Assembly: GCF_014212055.1 (NCBI RefSeq)
Contig: NZ_JACJVO010000002.1
Span: 62,001-126,000, forward strand
Length of the DNA stretch: 64,000 nucleotides
From: Cohnella zeiphila
GTDB lineage: Bacteria > Bacillota > Bacilli > Paenibacillales > Paenibacillaceae
Reading direction: 5' to 3'
Shown here: positions 16,291 through 25,336 of the stretch, piece after piece
Position numbering within the stretch: the stretch's first letter is position 1
Layout: each line of letters opens with the position of its first letter
Notes under the pieces: generated by a model
What the model was told of the DNA's origin: nothing
Database searches by the model: none
What the model saw: only the letters and a program-made list of their open reading frames with translations
Program-made: the position numbers and the translations under genes

Positions 16291-17100
16291 TCAGCTGCGG
16301 GCCGCGATCAGATTGCCGGAAGCGTACCGCTTCAGTCCGAAGCGGAACAGCGCGATGCCGCTTCCGCCGATCAAGGCCGTCGCCGCAATCGCCGCCGTCA
16401 CGAACCAGGGATCGAAATGCTTGAGCAAGCCGATCGGCAGATAGCTGATGAAGCCCGCGGGAATGAGCGAGAACAGCATCGCCCGGGCGGCTCCTTTGAA
16501 TATGGAAGAGGGATAGGTCGACAGCGAGACGAAGCTGCCGAGCGCCTGCTGGGCGATTCCTTCGGAGTTCCCGATAAAAAACGCCAGGCAGCCGACATGC
16601 AGCATGACGCCCAGAAACAACAGCCCGGCCAGCAGCAATCCGAGCGCGAACGCCAGCGCCCCCAGTAAGGTCCGCTCCCCTACCCAAGCAAAAATCACGA
16701 GACCGAACACGAAGTCCCCGGCGGCGGTAATCGACATCCGGCTGGCCAGCACATGAAGCAGCACCGGCTTCGGCTGCGCCAGGTACAAATCCAGTTCTCC
16801 CGTCGACACGATCGTCGCGATCCGCGTAAAATTGCCGAACAGCAGGTTGACCCAGCCGAACCCGCCGGCGCCGATCGCCCACATCAGCATGACGTCTCTC
16901 AGCTCCCAACCCTGTACGATCGGGAAGCGGGAAAAGAACAAGTTCCAGAAAAACAACCAGATAAAATTGTTGATGAACATCATACCCGCCAGCAGCGCAA
17001 AGCTGAGACGGTACTCCAACGCGGACGCCAGGTTGATTTTCCAGCAGGTGCCCAGAAATGCCGCAATCGCCCGCAATCCGCCGCTATCCCCCGTTGACAT
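16291..17100 (-). CDS. ABC-2 type exporter permease, second subunit
   Basis: A 269-residue membrane protein with about six hydrophobic segments. It belongs by pattern to the ABC-2/DUF990 permeases, with a characteristic middle stretch STGELDLYLAQPKPVLLHVL. It overlaps the preceding permease gene by 17 bases and completes an ATPase-permease-permease set whose substrate is uncharacterised in most bacteria. The operon is headed by a riboswitch-like leader, so the transported compound may relate to the RNA's ligand. Confidence 0.85.
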   Translation of the reverse strand: MSTGDSGGLRAIAAFLGTCWKINLASALEYRLSFALLAGMMFINNFIWLFFWNLFFSRFPIVQGWELRDVMLMWAIGAGGFGWVNLLFGNFTRIATIVSTGELDLYLAQPKPVLLHVLASRMSITAAGDFVFGLVIFAWVGERTLLGALAFALGLLLAGLLFLGVMLHVGCLAFFIGNSEGIAQQALGSFVSLSTYPSSIFKGAARAMLFSLIPAGFISYLPIGLLKHFDPWFVTAAIAATALIGGSGIALFRFGLKRYASGNLIAARS

Positions 17101-17947
17101 GCAGCTTCACCGCCCCTCTTCGAAAAATGACCGCGACGATCGCTCCCAGCACGGCCAGCCAAACCGCCTGTACGCCCAAATCCCGCAGCAGATGATCTCC
17201 TCCCGAGTGAACGGCCGCCCTGGCGGGCAAATACATCGCCGCCCGGAACGGCAGCCAGGCGCAAATCCGCTGCAGCCAATCCGGCATCAGATCGATCGGC
17301 AGCAGCATGCCGCCCAGCGTGAACTGCAACTTCTGGAGCACGAACTCAAGTCCTCTCGTCTCCTCGATCCAGAATGCGCACAGGCCGATCGCCGCCGCCA
17401 TCAGGAACGTAACCGTCAAGGCGCCGAGGCTGAGCGACAGCAGCGCGGCCCATCCGTAGCCGAAGTTAGGAGCACCGACGATGGGCCAGACGACGAGGCT
17501 TCCGGCAAGCAGATGGATCGCGAATCGCAGCGCCGCTTCCGCCAGGAAGGAGGCGTAATGGTACAGAACGTACGAGATCGGGCGAACAAGGCGCATGGCG
17601 ACGTCCCCGTTCTTGACCTCCTGTTCGATCCGGGAGCAGATCGGCGGGGCCGCCAGCGTCAACGCTTCCGTAAAGACCAGATACCAAAGCAATTGCTTTA
17701 GCGTGAATCCGGCGACCGAGCCGGTCTCGCCGCCCCCGTAGGCCGCAGACCACAGCTGCGAGAAAACGTAGAGAATCATGAGCAGGAATGCGCAGCGGAG
17801 CAAAAAATCGGTTTTGTAAAACATCATCTGGCGTAACGTAATGCGGGCGACCGCCGCCGATTTGGCGAACGCCGCAGCGCCCGCGCCCCATATGGCGACC
17901 GCTTTTCCGGCCTCGGTTCGGCTTGAATCTCCCATGGTTCGATCCAT
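17084..17947 (-). CDS. ABC-2 type exporter permease, first subunit
   Basis: A 287-residue protein with a 30-residue cytosolic start and about six membrane segments. The motif NGDVAMRLVRPISYVLYHY corresponds to the LxxPKPVLLH region of the partner permease and identifies the same ABC-2/DUF990 family. It is co-transcribed with the ATPase gene 24 bp upstream. The two permeases probably form a heterodimer. Direction is inferred to be export from the absence of a binding protein. Confidence 0.85.
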   Translation of the reverse strand: MDRTMGDSSRTEAGKAVAIWGAGAAAFAKSAAVARITLRQMMFYKTDFLLRCAFLLMILYVFSQLWSAAYGGGETGSVAGFTLKQLLWYLVFTEALTLAAPPICSRIEQEVKNGDVAMRLVRPISYVLYHYASFLAEAALRFAIHLLAGSLVVWPIVGAPNFGYGWAALLSLSLGALTVTFLMAAAIGLCAFWIEETRGLEFVLQKLQFTLGGMLLPIDLMPDWLQRICAWLPFRAAMYLPARAAVHSGGDHLLRDLGVQAVWLAVLGAIVAVIFRRGAVKLHVNGG

Positions 17948-17971
17948 CGCGCTCTCTCCTCCCGGATCGCT

Positions 17972-18958
17972 TTACCGCTCGCCGTAAATATGCTTGATGA
18001 TTTCTTCCATCGGCGGATCTTCGACCGTCAAATCTTCGATGCCGAACCGCCCGATAAACCCGCTCAATACTTCCTCGACGCCGGCTCGCCTGAGATCGAC
18101 CTCGAGCCGGACTTGGCGGCCGGCGACGGCAACGTTCTCCGTTCCTTGCACGCAGGGCAGTTCCTCCGGCGACACCTCGGCCGCGAGCGTGATCGTGATC
18201 GTTTTGCGGCTGAGCACGTCCCGCTTGATTCGTTCCACCGGCTCGTCGAGCAGAAGGCCGCCATGATGAATGACCAGCACGCGCGAGCAGAGCTCCTCTA
18301 CGTCGCCCGCGTCGTGGGAGGTGAGAAAGACCGTCGTCTCCTCGCTGCGGTTCCTCTCGCGAATCAGCTCGCGAATTCGCTGCTTGACCACGACGTCGAG
18401 ACCGATCGTCGGTTCGTCCAGGAACAGCAGCTCGGGACGGTGCAGCAGCGAAGCCGCGATCTCGCAGCGCATCCGCTCCCCCAGCGACAGCTTGCGCACC
18501 GGCGTGCGCAGATACGGACCCAGCTCGAACCGCTCGATCAGGTCCTCTCGCCGCTTCGCGTAATCGTCCCGCTTCATCTCGTAAATCCTCCCGATCAGCT
18601 CGAACGTGTCCAGCGGCGGCAGATGGTACCACAGCTGCGACTTCTGGCCGAACACCGTGCCGATCCGGTAGGCGAGCTTGGCGCGCTCGCGCCATGGCGT
18701 GAAGCCGACGACCGTCGCCTCTCCCGAGCTCGGATGAAGGATGCCCGTCAGCATTTTGATCGTCGTCGACTTGCCCGCCCCGTTCGGTCCGAGGAACGCG
18801 ACCGTCTCCCCTCTCCCGACGTCCAGATCGATATTCGCCACGGCGATCTTCTCTTCCCACTCCGGCCGCAGCCAGGACCGCAAGCTTCCGCCGAGCCCCT
18901 GATCCTTCCGTTTGACCCGGAACGCCTTCGTCAAGCCTCTCGCTCGCAACGCCTCCAT
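17972..18958 (-). CDS. ABC-2 exporter ATPase
   Basis: A 328-residue ATPase with Walker A GPNGAGKST, a signature of the reduced form LSLGERMR, Walker B LLFLDEPTIGLD and H-loop TSHD. A C-terminal domain of about 90 residues follows (LEVDLRRAGVEEVLSGFI), which is typical of the long ATPases that partner DUF990 permeases. The ATG at 18958 follows GGGAGGGGAGC at normal distance; an earlier in-frame start at 19018 lies inside the terminator hairpin of the leader and is rejected. First gene of a leftward operon under transcription-attenuation control. Confidence 0.92.
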   Translation of the reverse strand: MEALRARGLTKAFRVKRKDQGLGGSLRSWLRPEWEEKIAVANIDLDVGRGETVAFLGPNGAGKSTTIKMLTGILHPSSGEATVVGFTPWRERAKLAYRIGTVFGQKSQLWYHLPPLDTFELIGRIYEMKRDDYAKRREDLIERFELGPYLRTPVRKLSLGERMRCEIAASLLHRPELLFLDEPTIGLDVVVKQRIRELIRERNRSEETTVFLTSHDAGDVEELCSRVLVIHHGGLLLDEPVERIKRDVLSRKTITITLAAEVSPEELPCVQGTENVAVAGRQVRLEVDLRRAGVEEVLSGFIGRFGIEDLTVEDPPMEEIIKHIYGER

Positions 18959-18990
18959 CGTCCGCTCCCCTCCCCTTTCCCTCGGTAAAG

Positions 18991-19045
18991 CAAAAAAGAC
19001 CTTCGGCCGTTCGCCCACATAAGGCGGAACTTGCCGAAGGTCTTT
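18991..19045 (-). terminator. Leader terminator of the ABC-2 operon
   Basis: Stem AAAGACCTTCGGC / GCCGAAGGTCTTT (13 bp, perfect) with a 25-base loop, then a run of six T on the minus strand. It lies only 33 bp before the ATPase start, so it acts inside the 5' leader. Confidence 0.85.
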
Positions 19046-19163
19046 TATCCCTACGGTGTTGCGCGGCTTATAGCCGCAGCCGGTCTCGCTCGGTTCGCCC
19101 GCTCCTTCGGTGCCGTTCGTACGGCTCCAAGCGCGTCGGATCCCTAGAAACCCTTCCGTTTGA
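18991..19163 (-). ncRNA. ykkC-class riboswitch-like leader with terminator
   Basis: Read leftward, the leader contains CTAGGGATCCG (19147 on), ACCGAGCGAGACCGG, then ACACC and GTAGGGATAAAAG, in the order and spacing of the ykkC aptamer core. A P1-like helix can form between GAAGG-TTT near 19156-19148 and AAA-CCTTC at 19045-19036. The same 3' strand also forms a perfect 13-bp hairpin with 19007-18995, followed by TTTTTT. Ligand binding would thus free transcription (an ON switch). Which ykkC subtype (guanidine, ppGpp, PRPP or another ligand) is not decided; the GAGCGAGACC stretch looks more like the type 2 group. The recognition is by eye. Confidence 0.6.
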
Positions 19164-19169
19164 TGTTAC

Positions 19170-19198
19170 ATATTACCAGCGAATCGGGCGTCTGGCAA
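19170..19198 (-). promoter_or_regulatory. Promoter of the ABC-2 operon leader
   Basis: TTGCCA (19198-19193), a 17-bp spacer and TAATAT (19175-19170), read leftward. The predicted start near 19163 is just upstream of the aptamer-like RNA. Confidence 0.5.
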
Positions 19199-19212
19199 TG
19201 CTTTTTTCACAA

Positions 19213-19388
19213 TTACCTACTATCCCATCGGGTCAGGCTGGCGAATCGAGCTGATTTTTCCAGCGTAACCCATTATCCCATTGTCTCAGGACCGCCATAA
19301 TCTTGATATTTCCCTGCATTACCCACTATCCCATCGCCTCAGTTTGGAAATCGACGAGACCGGTCTGAGCCGATGGGATAGTGGGTAA
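19213..19388. repeat. Tandem 53-bp repeat array with a terminal inverted copy
   Basis: Three copies of a 24-25 bp core close to TTACCCACTATCCCATCG plus CTCAG start at 19213, 19266 and 19319, exactly 53 bp apart. The stretches between cores are also related, so this is a degenerate tandem repeat. A fourth copy, inverted, occupies 19365-19388; with the third copy it forms a 24-bp stem with one mismatch around a 22-base loop. It lies between the pyrE terminator and the ABC-2 operon promoter. No open frame covers it. Confidence 0.85.
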
Positions 19389-19394
19389 TCGGCC

Positions 19395-19433
19395 ATAAAA
19401 AACCTCCGCTGCCGAAAAGGCGCAGCGGAGGTT
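19395..19433 (-). terminator. Terminator after pyrE
   Basis: AACCTCCGCTGC (19401-19412) and GCAGCGGAGGTT (19422-19433) form a perfect 12-bp stem, followed leftward by TTTTTTATGG. It ends the pyrimidine operon. Confidence 0.92.
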
Positions 19434-19443
19434 CGGGCCGCGA

Positions 19444-20094
19444 TTAGACGCCGTTGGAGGAAGGATTCTCGCGCCAGGATTGGAGCAGCGCAACGTCTTC
19501 CTGGGCAATGGCGCCGGTCTGAACGGCGACTTCGATCAGCGCCCCGTAGTTCGACAGCGTGTCGAGCGGGATCCGTTCGGCGGCGAAAGCATCCGTCGCC
19601 TGCGGGAACTGGTACGTGAAGATCGCGACGACGCCTTGTACCGTACAGCCGGCTTCGCGGACGGCGACGGCCGCTTTGAGGGAGCTGCCGCCCGTGGAGA
19701 TGAGGTCCTCGATCAAAACGACCTTTTGGCCCGCCGAGAAATGGCCTTCGATCTGGTTCGTCTTGCCGTGTCCTTTGGCTTTGTCGCGGACGTAGAGCAT
19801 CGGCAGGCCGAGCTTCTGGGCGACCCAGGCGGCGTGCGGAATGCCCCCGGTGGCGATGCCGGCCACCGCTTCGCAGTCCGGATACCGGTTCTGGATGACG
19901 GTCGCGAAGCCTTCCGCGATCCGGTCGCGGATGTCGGGGTACGACATCGTCAGTCGATTGTCGCAGTAGATCGGCGACTTCATGCCGGACGTCCACGTGA
20001 ACGGTTCGCGAGGACGCAGGGCGACGGCGTTGATGCTGAGCAGAGCTTGGGCGATTTCCTTCGGAAGCTGATCGAGCGGCAAAGAGGCGTTCAT
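19444..20094 (-). CDS. pyrE: Orotate phosphoribosyltransferase
   Basis: The product has 216 residues and converts orotate and PRPP to orotidine 5'-phosphate, the fifth step of UMP synthesis. Recognisable parts are TSGMKSPIYCDNR near the N-terminus, AGIATGGIPHAAWVA, and the PRPP loop VVLIEDLISTGGSS. The ATG at 20094 is used although the GAGGAG site is 14 bases away; the other in-frame start, GTG at 20106, is too close to that site. It follows pyrF at once (its start is 2 bases past the pyrF stop) and is the last gene of the operon. Confidence 0.96.
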   Translation of the reverse strand: MNASLPLDQLPKEIAQALLSINAVALRPREPFTWTSGMKSPIYCDNRLTMSYPDIRDRIAEGFATVIQNRYPDCEAVAGIATGGIPHAAWVAQKLGLPMLYVRDKAKGHGKTNQIEGHFSAGQKVVLIEDLISTGGSSLKAAVAVREAGCTVQGVVAIFTYQFPQATDAFAAERIPLDTLSNYGALIEVAVQTGAIAQEDVALLQSWRENPSSNGV

Positions 20095-20096
20095 GA

Positions 20097-20843
20097 TTAC
20101 GAGCACATCTCCTCTATTATCGTATTCAAAGCGGCGGCGGGATCGGGAGCCGCGGTGATCGGACGGCCGATCACCAGGTAATCCGTCCCTCCGGCCACGG
20201 CTTCGCGAGGGGTCGTCACGCGCGACTGGTCGCCGATGTCGGCGCCGCGCGGACGAATGCCCGGCGTGACGGTCATGAAGCGGTCTCCGCAGGCCGCCTT
20301 GATCGCTCCCGTTTCGAGCGGAGAAGCGACGACGCCGTTCAGTCCGGCGCGCTTGGCCAGTTCCGCGTAGCGGACGACGGCCGCTTCCACCGAGCCGGAG
20401 ATGCCGATCTCTTCGTTCAGCGTCGCCTGACTCGTGCTGGTCAGTTGGGTAACGGCGATGACGAGCGGCAATTCCGTTAAGGGCGAACCGCCCTCCTCCG
20501 CCGCTTCGCGAATGCCCTGAACGGCCGCTTCCATCATGGCGAGCCCTCCGGCGGCATGAACGTTGAACATGTCGACGCCCAACCGGACGATGCTGCGCGC
20601 GCCTCCCCGAACCGTGTTCGGGATGTCGTGCATTTTCACGTCGAGGAACACTTTGAGGCCCCGCGCTTTCAGTTCGCGAACCACGGACGGTCCGGCGGCG
20701 TAGAACAGCTCCATGCCGACCTTGGCCCAGCAGCCGGAGCCTTCCAGCCGGCCGGCCAGCCGCAGGGCGGCTTCGGCATCCGGCTTGTCCAGCGCGACCA
20801 TCACCTTCGCCGCGGCTTCGCTTCGGCTCAACTTTCCCGTCAT
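20097..20843 (-). CDS. pyrF: Orotidine 5'-phosphate decarboxylase
   Basis: A 248-residue TIM-barrel enzyme that makes UMP. The catalytic Asp-x-Lys-x-x-Asp array is in LDVKMHDIPNTV, the phosphate loop is in TPGIRP, and VIGRPIT closes the barrel. Length is slightly above the usual 235-240 residues because of an N-terminal stretch (MTGKLSRSEAA). It is 91 bp downstream of carB; that gap can form a GC-rich hairpin (CCTCTGCCG/CGGCGGGAGG) that could be a processing or weak attenuation site. Confidence 0.96.
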   Translation of the reverse strand: MTGKLSRSEAAAKVMVALDKPDAEAALRLAGRLEGSGCWAKVGMELFYAAGPSVVRELKARGLKVFLDVKMHDIPNTVRGGARSIVRLGVDMFNVHAAGGLAMMEAAVQGIREAAEEGGSPLTELPLVIAVTQLTSTSQATLNEEIGISGSVEAAVVRYAELAKRAGLNGVVASPLETGAIKAACGDRFMTVTPGIRPRGADIGDQSRVTTPREAVAGGTDYLVIGRPITAAPDPAAALNTIIEEMCS

Positions 20844-20934
20844 CGGTCGAATCTCCCCTTTTATCGGTCAGGTCATACAGAAGCCCGATCTCCTCTGCCG
20901 GAAGCGGCGGGAGGAAACCGGGCGAATCTTTCGC

Positions 20935-23900
20935 TTAAGGCTGCAGAACCGGCATCGGCGAGCTGGAGAAGCGAAGCGCTTCGAGCATGTTCAGCAGAGC
21001 TTTTACCGTATCCAGCGAAGTGAGGCAGACCACGCCGTTCTCGACCGCTTCGCGGCGGATGCGGAAGCCGTCGCGCTCCGGCGTCTTGCCCTTCGTCAGC
21101 GTATTGACGACGAACTGCGCCTGACCGGTGCGAATGAGGTCGAGAATGTTCGGCGAGCTCTCGCTCAGCTTGTTGACGCGCTTGACGCGCATGCCCGCTT
21201 TCTCCAACGCGTCGGCGGTGCCGCCGGTGGCGAGCAGCTTGTAGCCGAGGTTGTAGAAGCCTCGCAGAATCTCGATCGCTTCTTCCTTATCCTTGTCGGC
21301 GATGGTGGCGATGATCGAGCCGGACTGCGGAATCTTCATGCCGGAACCGATCAATCCCTTGAACAGCGCCTTGGCGAACAGCCGGTCGCGGCCCATGACT
21401 TCGCCCGTCGACTTCATCTCCGGCGTCAGCGTCGGGTCGACGCGGCGCAGCTTGGCGAAGGAGAACACCGGCACTTTGACGGAGACGAATTCGTCTTCCG
21501 GCCAGAGACCGTCCTTGTAGCCGAGATCGGCCAGCTTGACGCCGAGAATCGCCTGGGTCGCCAGGTTCGCCATCGGCACGTTCGTCACCTTGGACAGGAA
21601 CGGCACGGTGCGCGACGAGCGCGGGTTTACTTCGATCACGTACACTTGGTCGTTCCAGACGACGAACTGGATGTTGACCAGGCCGACGGTCTTGAGCTCC
21701 TTGGCGATGCGCATCGTGATGTCGACGGCTTGACGCTTGACGTCGTCGGACAGCGTCTGCGGCGGATATACCGCGATCGAGTCTCCGGAGTGGACGCCGG
21801 CCCGCTCGATATGCTCCATGATGCCCGGGATCAGCACCGTCTCGCCGTCGCAGATCGCGTCGACTTCGATCTCCTTGCCGAGCATGTAGCGGTCGATGAG
21901 CACCGGATGCTCCGGATTGATCTTGACCGCCACCTTCATGTAGGAGAGCAGCTCTTCGTCCGAGTAGACGATCTCCATCGCGCGGCCGCCGAGGACGTAC
22001 GACGGGCGAACGAGCACCGGGTAGCCGAGCTCGCGGGCCGTGCCTACCGCCTCGTCCACCGAAGTGACCGTGCTGCCCTTCGGCTGGCGGATCTCCAGGC
22101 GGCGAAGCAGCGCTTCGAACCGTTTGCGGTCCTCGGCCTCGTCGATGCTGTCGAGCGACGTGCCCAGGATGCGGACGCCCGCCTTCGCCAGCGGTCCGGC
22201 GAGGTTGATCGCCGTCTGGCCGCCGAACTGCACGATGACGCCGATCGGCTGCTCCTGCTCGATGACGTTCATGACATCCTCGAAGAACAGCGGTTCGAAG
22301 TAGAGGCGATCCGACGTGTTGAAGTCGGTCGAGACGGTCTCCGGGTTGTTGTTGATGATGACCGCTTCATAGCCCGCATTGCGCAGCGCCCATACGGCGT
22401 GAACGGTCGAGTAGTCGAACTCGATGCCCTGGCCGATCCGGATCGGGCCGGAGCCGAGCACGATCACTTTCTCTTTCGCGCTCGGAAGCACTTCGTTCTC
22501 GGTCTCGTAAGTCGAGTAGTAGTACGGAGTCGAAGCCTCGAATTCGGCCGCGCAGGTGTCGACCATCTTATACACCGGCTTGATGCCCTGGCTCAGCCGA
22601 TATTCGCGCACGTCCGCTTCGATCGCATGCTGGGCGCCGGAGCCTTGGCCTTCGCGGCGCAGCTCGGCGATCGCTCTGTCGGTGAAGCCCATGCGCTTCG
22701 CCTTCAGCAGAGTCTCCTGGGTCAGGCCGGGCTCGCGGCGGATGACGTCCTCGAACGCGACGATGCGCTCGATCTTGTCGAGGAACCACCAGTCGACGTT
22801 CGTCGTGTCCTGGATGTATTGCAGCGTCCAGCCCCGGCGGAACGCCTCGGCGATCAAGAACAGCCGCTCGTCGTCCGCCTTGGCCAGGCGGCTCTTCAGC
22901 GTTACATCGTCGATCTCTCCCGCACCCTTGAGCAGGATGCGATGGACGCCGATCTCGAGCGACCGGACCGCCTTGTGGATCGACTCTTCGAACGTGCGGC
23001 CGATCGCCATGACTTCGCCGGTCGCTTTCATCTGCGTGCCGAGCTTGCGGTTCGCGTCGGTGAACTTATCGAACGGCCAGCGCGGAATTTTGCTGACGAT
23101 GTAGTCCAGCGTCGGCTCGAAGCAGGCGTACGTCTGGCCCGTTACCGGGTTGACGATCTCGTCCAGGGTATAGCCGATCGCGATCTTCGCCGCCATCTTG
23201 GCGATCGGGTAGCCGGTCGCCTTGGAAGCGAGCGCCGACGAGCGGCTGACGCGCGGGTTGACTTCGATGACATAGTATTGATAGCTCTGCGGATCGAGCG
23301 CGAACTGCACGTTGCAGCCGCCTTCGATGTTCAGGGCGCGGATGATCTTGAGCGAAGCCGAGCGGAGCATCTGGTACTCTCGGTCGGACAGCGTCTGGCT
23401 CGGCGCGACGACGATGCTGTCGCCCGTATGGACGCCGACCGGGTCGAAATTCTCCATGTTGCACACGACGATGCAGTTGTCGTTCGCGTCGCGCATGACT
23501 TCGTACTCGACTTCTTTCATGCCGGCGATCGACTTCTCGATCAAGCATTGCCCGATCGGGCTGTAGCGGATGCCGTTCGCGACGGTCTCGCGAAGCTCTT
23601 CCTCGTTGTCGACGATGCCGCCGCCCGTTCCGCCCAGCGTGTACGCGGGGCGAACGATGACCGGGTAGCCGATCTGGTTCGCGAATTCCACGGCCGCTTC
23701 GACGGTCGTGACGATCTCGCTCTCAGGCACGGGCTGATCCAGCTCGCGCATCAGTGCGCGGAACAAATCGCGGTCCTCGGCTTGCTCGATCGCGGAGAGC
23801 TGAGTACCGAGCAGCTTGACGTTCTCCTGCTCCAAGATGCCTGCACGCGCCAGCTCGACGGCCATGTTGAGGCCCGTCTGGCCGCCCAGCGTCGGCAGCA

Positions 23901-24156
23901 GGCCGTCCGGCCGCTCCTGACGGATGATCTGGGAGACGAATTCGAGATTGATCGGCTCGATGTATACTTTGTCGGCCATGTTCGTATCGGTCATGATCGT
24001 GGCCGGGTTGCTGTTGATCAGGACGACATCCAGTCCTTCTTCCTTGAGCGCCTGGCACGCTTGGGTGCCCGCATAGTCGAATTCCGCCGCTTGTCCGATG
24101 ACGATCGGGCCGGAGCCGATGACGAGAATTTTGCGAAGGTCTTTATTTTTGGGCAT
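20935..24156 (-). CDS. carB: Carbamoyl-phosphate synthase large subunit
   Basis: A 1073-residue protein of normal length for CarB. It has two homologous ATP-grasp halves (each with a GSGPI-R/V-IGQ opening and an EVNPR metal/ATP motif, [14 protein letters not shown] and [14 protein letters not shown]), an oligomerisation region between them, and a C-terminal MGS-like allosteric domain (about residues 930-1073). It joins bicarbonate, ammonia from CarA and two ATP. The start overlaps the carA end by 14 bases. In the pyr operon it supplies pyrimidine synthesis; a separate arginine-dedicated copy is possible elsewhere. Confidence 0.97.
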   Translation of the reverse strand: MPKNKDLRKILVIGSGPIVIGQAAEFDYAGTQACQALKEEGLDVVLINSNPATIMTDTNMADKVYIEPINLEFVSQIIRQERPDGLLPTLGGQTGLNMAVELARAGILEQENVKLLGTQLSAIEQAEDRDLFRALMRELDQPVPESEIVTTVEAAVEFANQIGYPVIVRPAYTLGGTGGGIVDNEEELRETVANGIRYSPIGQCLIEKSIAGMKEVEYEVMRDANDNCIVVCNMENFDPVGVHTGDSIVVAPSQTLSDREYQMLRSASLKIIRALNIEGGCNVQFALDPQSYQYYVIEVNPRVSRSSALASKATGYPIAKMAAKIAIGYTLDEIVNPVTGQTYACFEPTLDYIVSKIPRWPFDKFTDANRKLGTQMKATGEVMAIGRTFEESIHKAVRSLEIGVHRILLKGAGEIDDVTLKSRLAKADDERLFLIAEAFRRGWTLQYIQDTTNVDWWFLDKIERIVAFEDVIRREPGLTQETLLKAKRMGFTDRAIAELRREGQGSGAQHAIEADVREYRLSQGIKPVYKMVDTCAAEFEASTPYYYSTYETENEVLPSAKEKVIVLGSGPIRIGQGIEFDYSTVHAVWALRNAGYEAVIINNNPETVSTDFNTSDRLYFEPLFFEDVMNVIEQEQPIGVIVQFGGQTAINLAGPLAKAGVRILGTSLDSIDEAEDRKRFEALLRRLEIRQPKGSTVTSVDEAVGTARELGYPVLVRPSYVLGGRAMEIVYSDEELLSYMKVAVKINPEHPVLIDRYMLGKEIEVDAICDGETVLIPGIMEHIERAGVHSGDSIAVYPPQTLSDDVKRQAVDITMRIAKELKTVGLVNIQFVVWNDQVYVIEVNPRSSRTVPFLSKVTNVPMANLATQAILGVKLADLGYKDGLWPEDEFVSVKVPVFSFAKLRRVDPTLTPEMKSTGEVMGRDRLFAKALFKGLIGSGMKIPQSGSIIATIADKDKEEAIEILRGFYNLGYKLLATGGTADALEKAGMRVKRVNKLSESSPNILDLIRTGQAQFVVNTLTKGKTPERDGFRIRREAVENGVVCLTSLDTVKALLNMLEALRFSSSPMPVLQP

Positions 24157-25288
24157 ACTGCAGTTCTCCTCTCAGCGCTTCGGCCAACTGCGCCTGGCGC
24201 GGCCGCTGCGGGTTGTTGCGCTTATGTTCGCGAATCATGTCCAGGAAGCGATCGAACAGGTAGCTGCTGTCGAAAGGACCCGGGGCGGCTTCCGGATGGT
24301 ATTGCACCGTGAACGCCGGGAACTTCTTATGCTTCAAGCCTTCGATCGTCTTGTCGTTGTTGTTGATGTGCGTCACTTCGAGATCGGTGCCGGCGATCGA
24401 TTGTTCCTTCACCGTATAGCCATGGTTCTGCGATGTGATGTAGCAGCGTCCGGATTCCAGCTCCTTGACGGGATGGTTGCCGCCGCGATGGCCGAATTTC
24501 AGCTTCTCGGTGTCGGCTCCGCAGGCGAGCGCGAACAGCTGGTGCCCAAGGCAGATCCCGAAGATCGGATATTCGCCGATCAGCCGGCGCAGCGTCTCGA
24601 CCGCTTGGGGAACGTCCTTCGGGTCGCCCGGGCCGTTGGACAGCTGGATGCCGTCCGGGGACAACCGGCGAATCTCGTCCGCCGTCGTGTCGTGCGGGAC
24701 GACGACGACGTCGCAGCCGCGCTGGGTCAGCTCGCGCAGAATGCCGCTCTTGGCGCCGTAGTCGATCAGCACGATGCGTTCCCGGTTGCCCGGGCTCGAG
24801 AACACCGTCTTCGTCGACGTGCGGGCTACCTGGTCGCGCAGCAGGGAGGAAGCGTTCAGCCGTTCCTTGAGTTCCTCGACGCGCTCGCTGCCCGTCGTCA
24901 GAATGCCCTTCATCGTGCCGTGCTGGCGAAGGATGCGGGTCAGCATCCGGGTGTCGACTTCGCTGATCCCGACGATGCCGTATTCTTTGAACAGCCGGTC
25001 AAGCGTATATTGGGCGCGCCAGTTGCTCGGCACGTCCTCGTGGCGGCGAACGACGAACCCGTGAATGTAAGGGCGGATCGCTTCGAAATCGTCGCGGTTG
25101 ATGCCGTAGTTCCCGATCAGCGGAAACGTCATCGTGACGATCTGGCCGCAGTAGGAAGGATCGGACAGCACTTCCTGGTAGCCGGTGATGCCGGTATTGA
25201 ACACCACTTCCCCGGTAGAGGCGCCTTCCGCGCCGAATCCTTGCCCCGTGAACAGGGTGCCGTCTTCCAACAACAATCTTGCTTGCAT
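24143..25288 (-). CDS. carA: Carbamoyl-phosphate synthase small subunit
   Basis: A 381-residue glutamine amidotransferase subunit. The N-terminal CarA domain ([20 protein letters not shown]) is followed by a class I glutaminase domain with nucleophile Cys in FGICLGHQ and the catalytic His-x-Glu in [11 protein letters not shown]. It feeds ammonia to CarB. 48 bp separate it from pyrC. Confidence 0.97.
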   Translation of the reverse strand: MQARLLLEDGTLFTGQGFGAEGASTGEVVFNTGITGYQEVLSDPSYCGQIVTMTFPLIGNYGINRDDFEAIRPYIHGFVVRRHEDVPSNWRAQYTLDRLFKEYGIVGISEVDTRMLTRILRQHGTMKGILTTGSERVEELKERLNASSLLRDQVARTSTKTVFSSPGNRERIVLIDYGAKSGILRELTQRGCDVVVVPHDTTADEIRRLSPDGIQLSNGPGDPKDVPQAVETLRRLIGEYPIFGICLGHQLFALACGADTEKLKFGHRGGNHPVKELESGRCYITSQNHGYTVKEQSIAGTDLEVTHINNNDKTIEGLKHKKFPAFTVQYHPEAAPGPFDSSYLFDRFLDMIREHKRNNPQRPRQAQLAEALRGELQYAQK

Positions 25289-25336
25289 CCCAATTCCTCC
25301 TAGAAGTTTTTGCCTGGCCTTATCGTTCGTTCCGTT

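Noticed and set aside
19213..19388. CRISPR-like look of regularly spaced repeats
   Set aside because: Only three imperfect copies, the stretches between them resemble each other, one copy is inverted and no cas gene is near. A degenerate tandem repeat explains it better.
20713..24312. 1199-codon open frame opposite carB
   Set aside because: Same antisense composition, no ribosome site; carB on the other strand is complete and of normal length.
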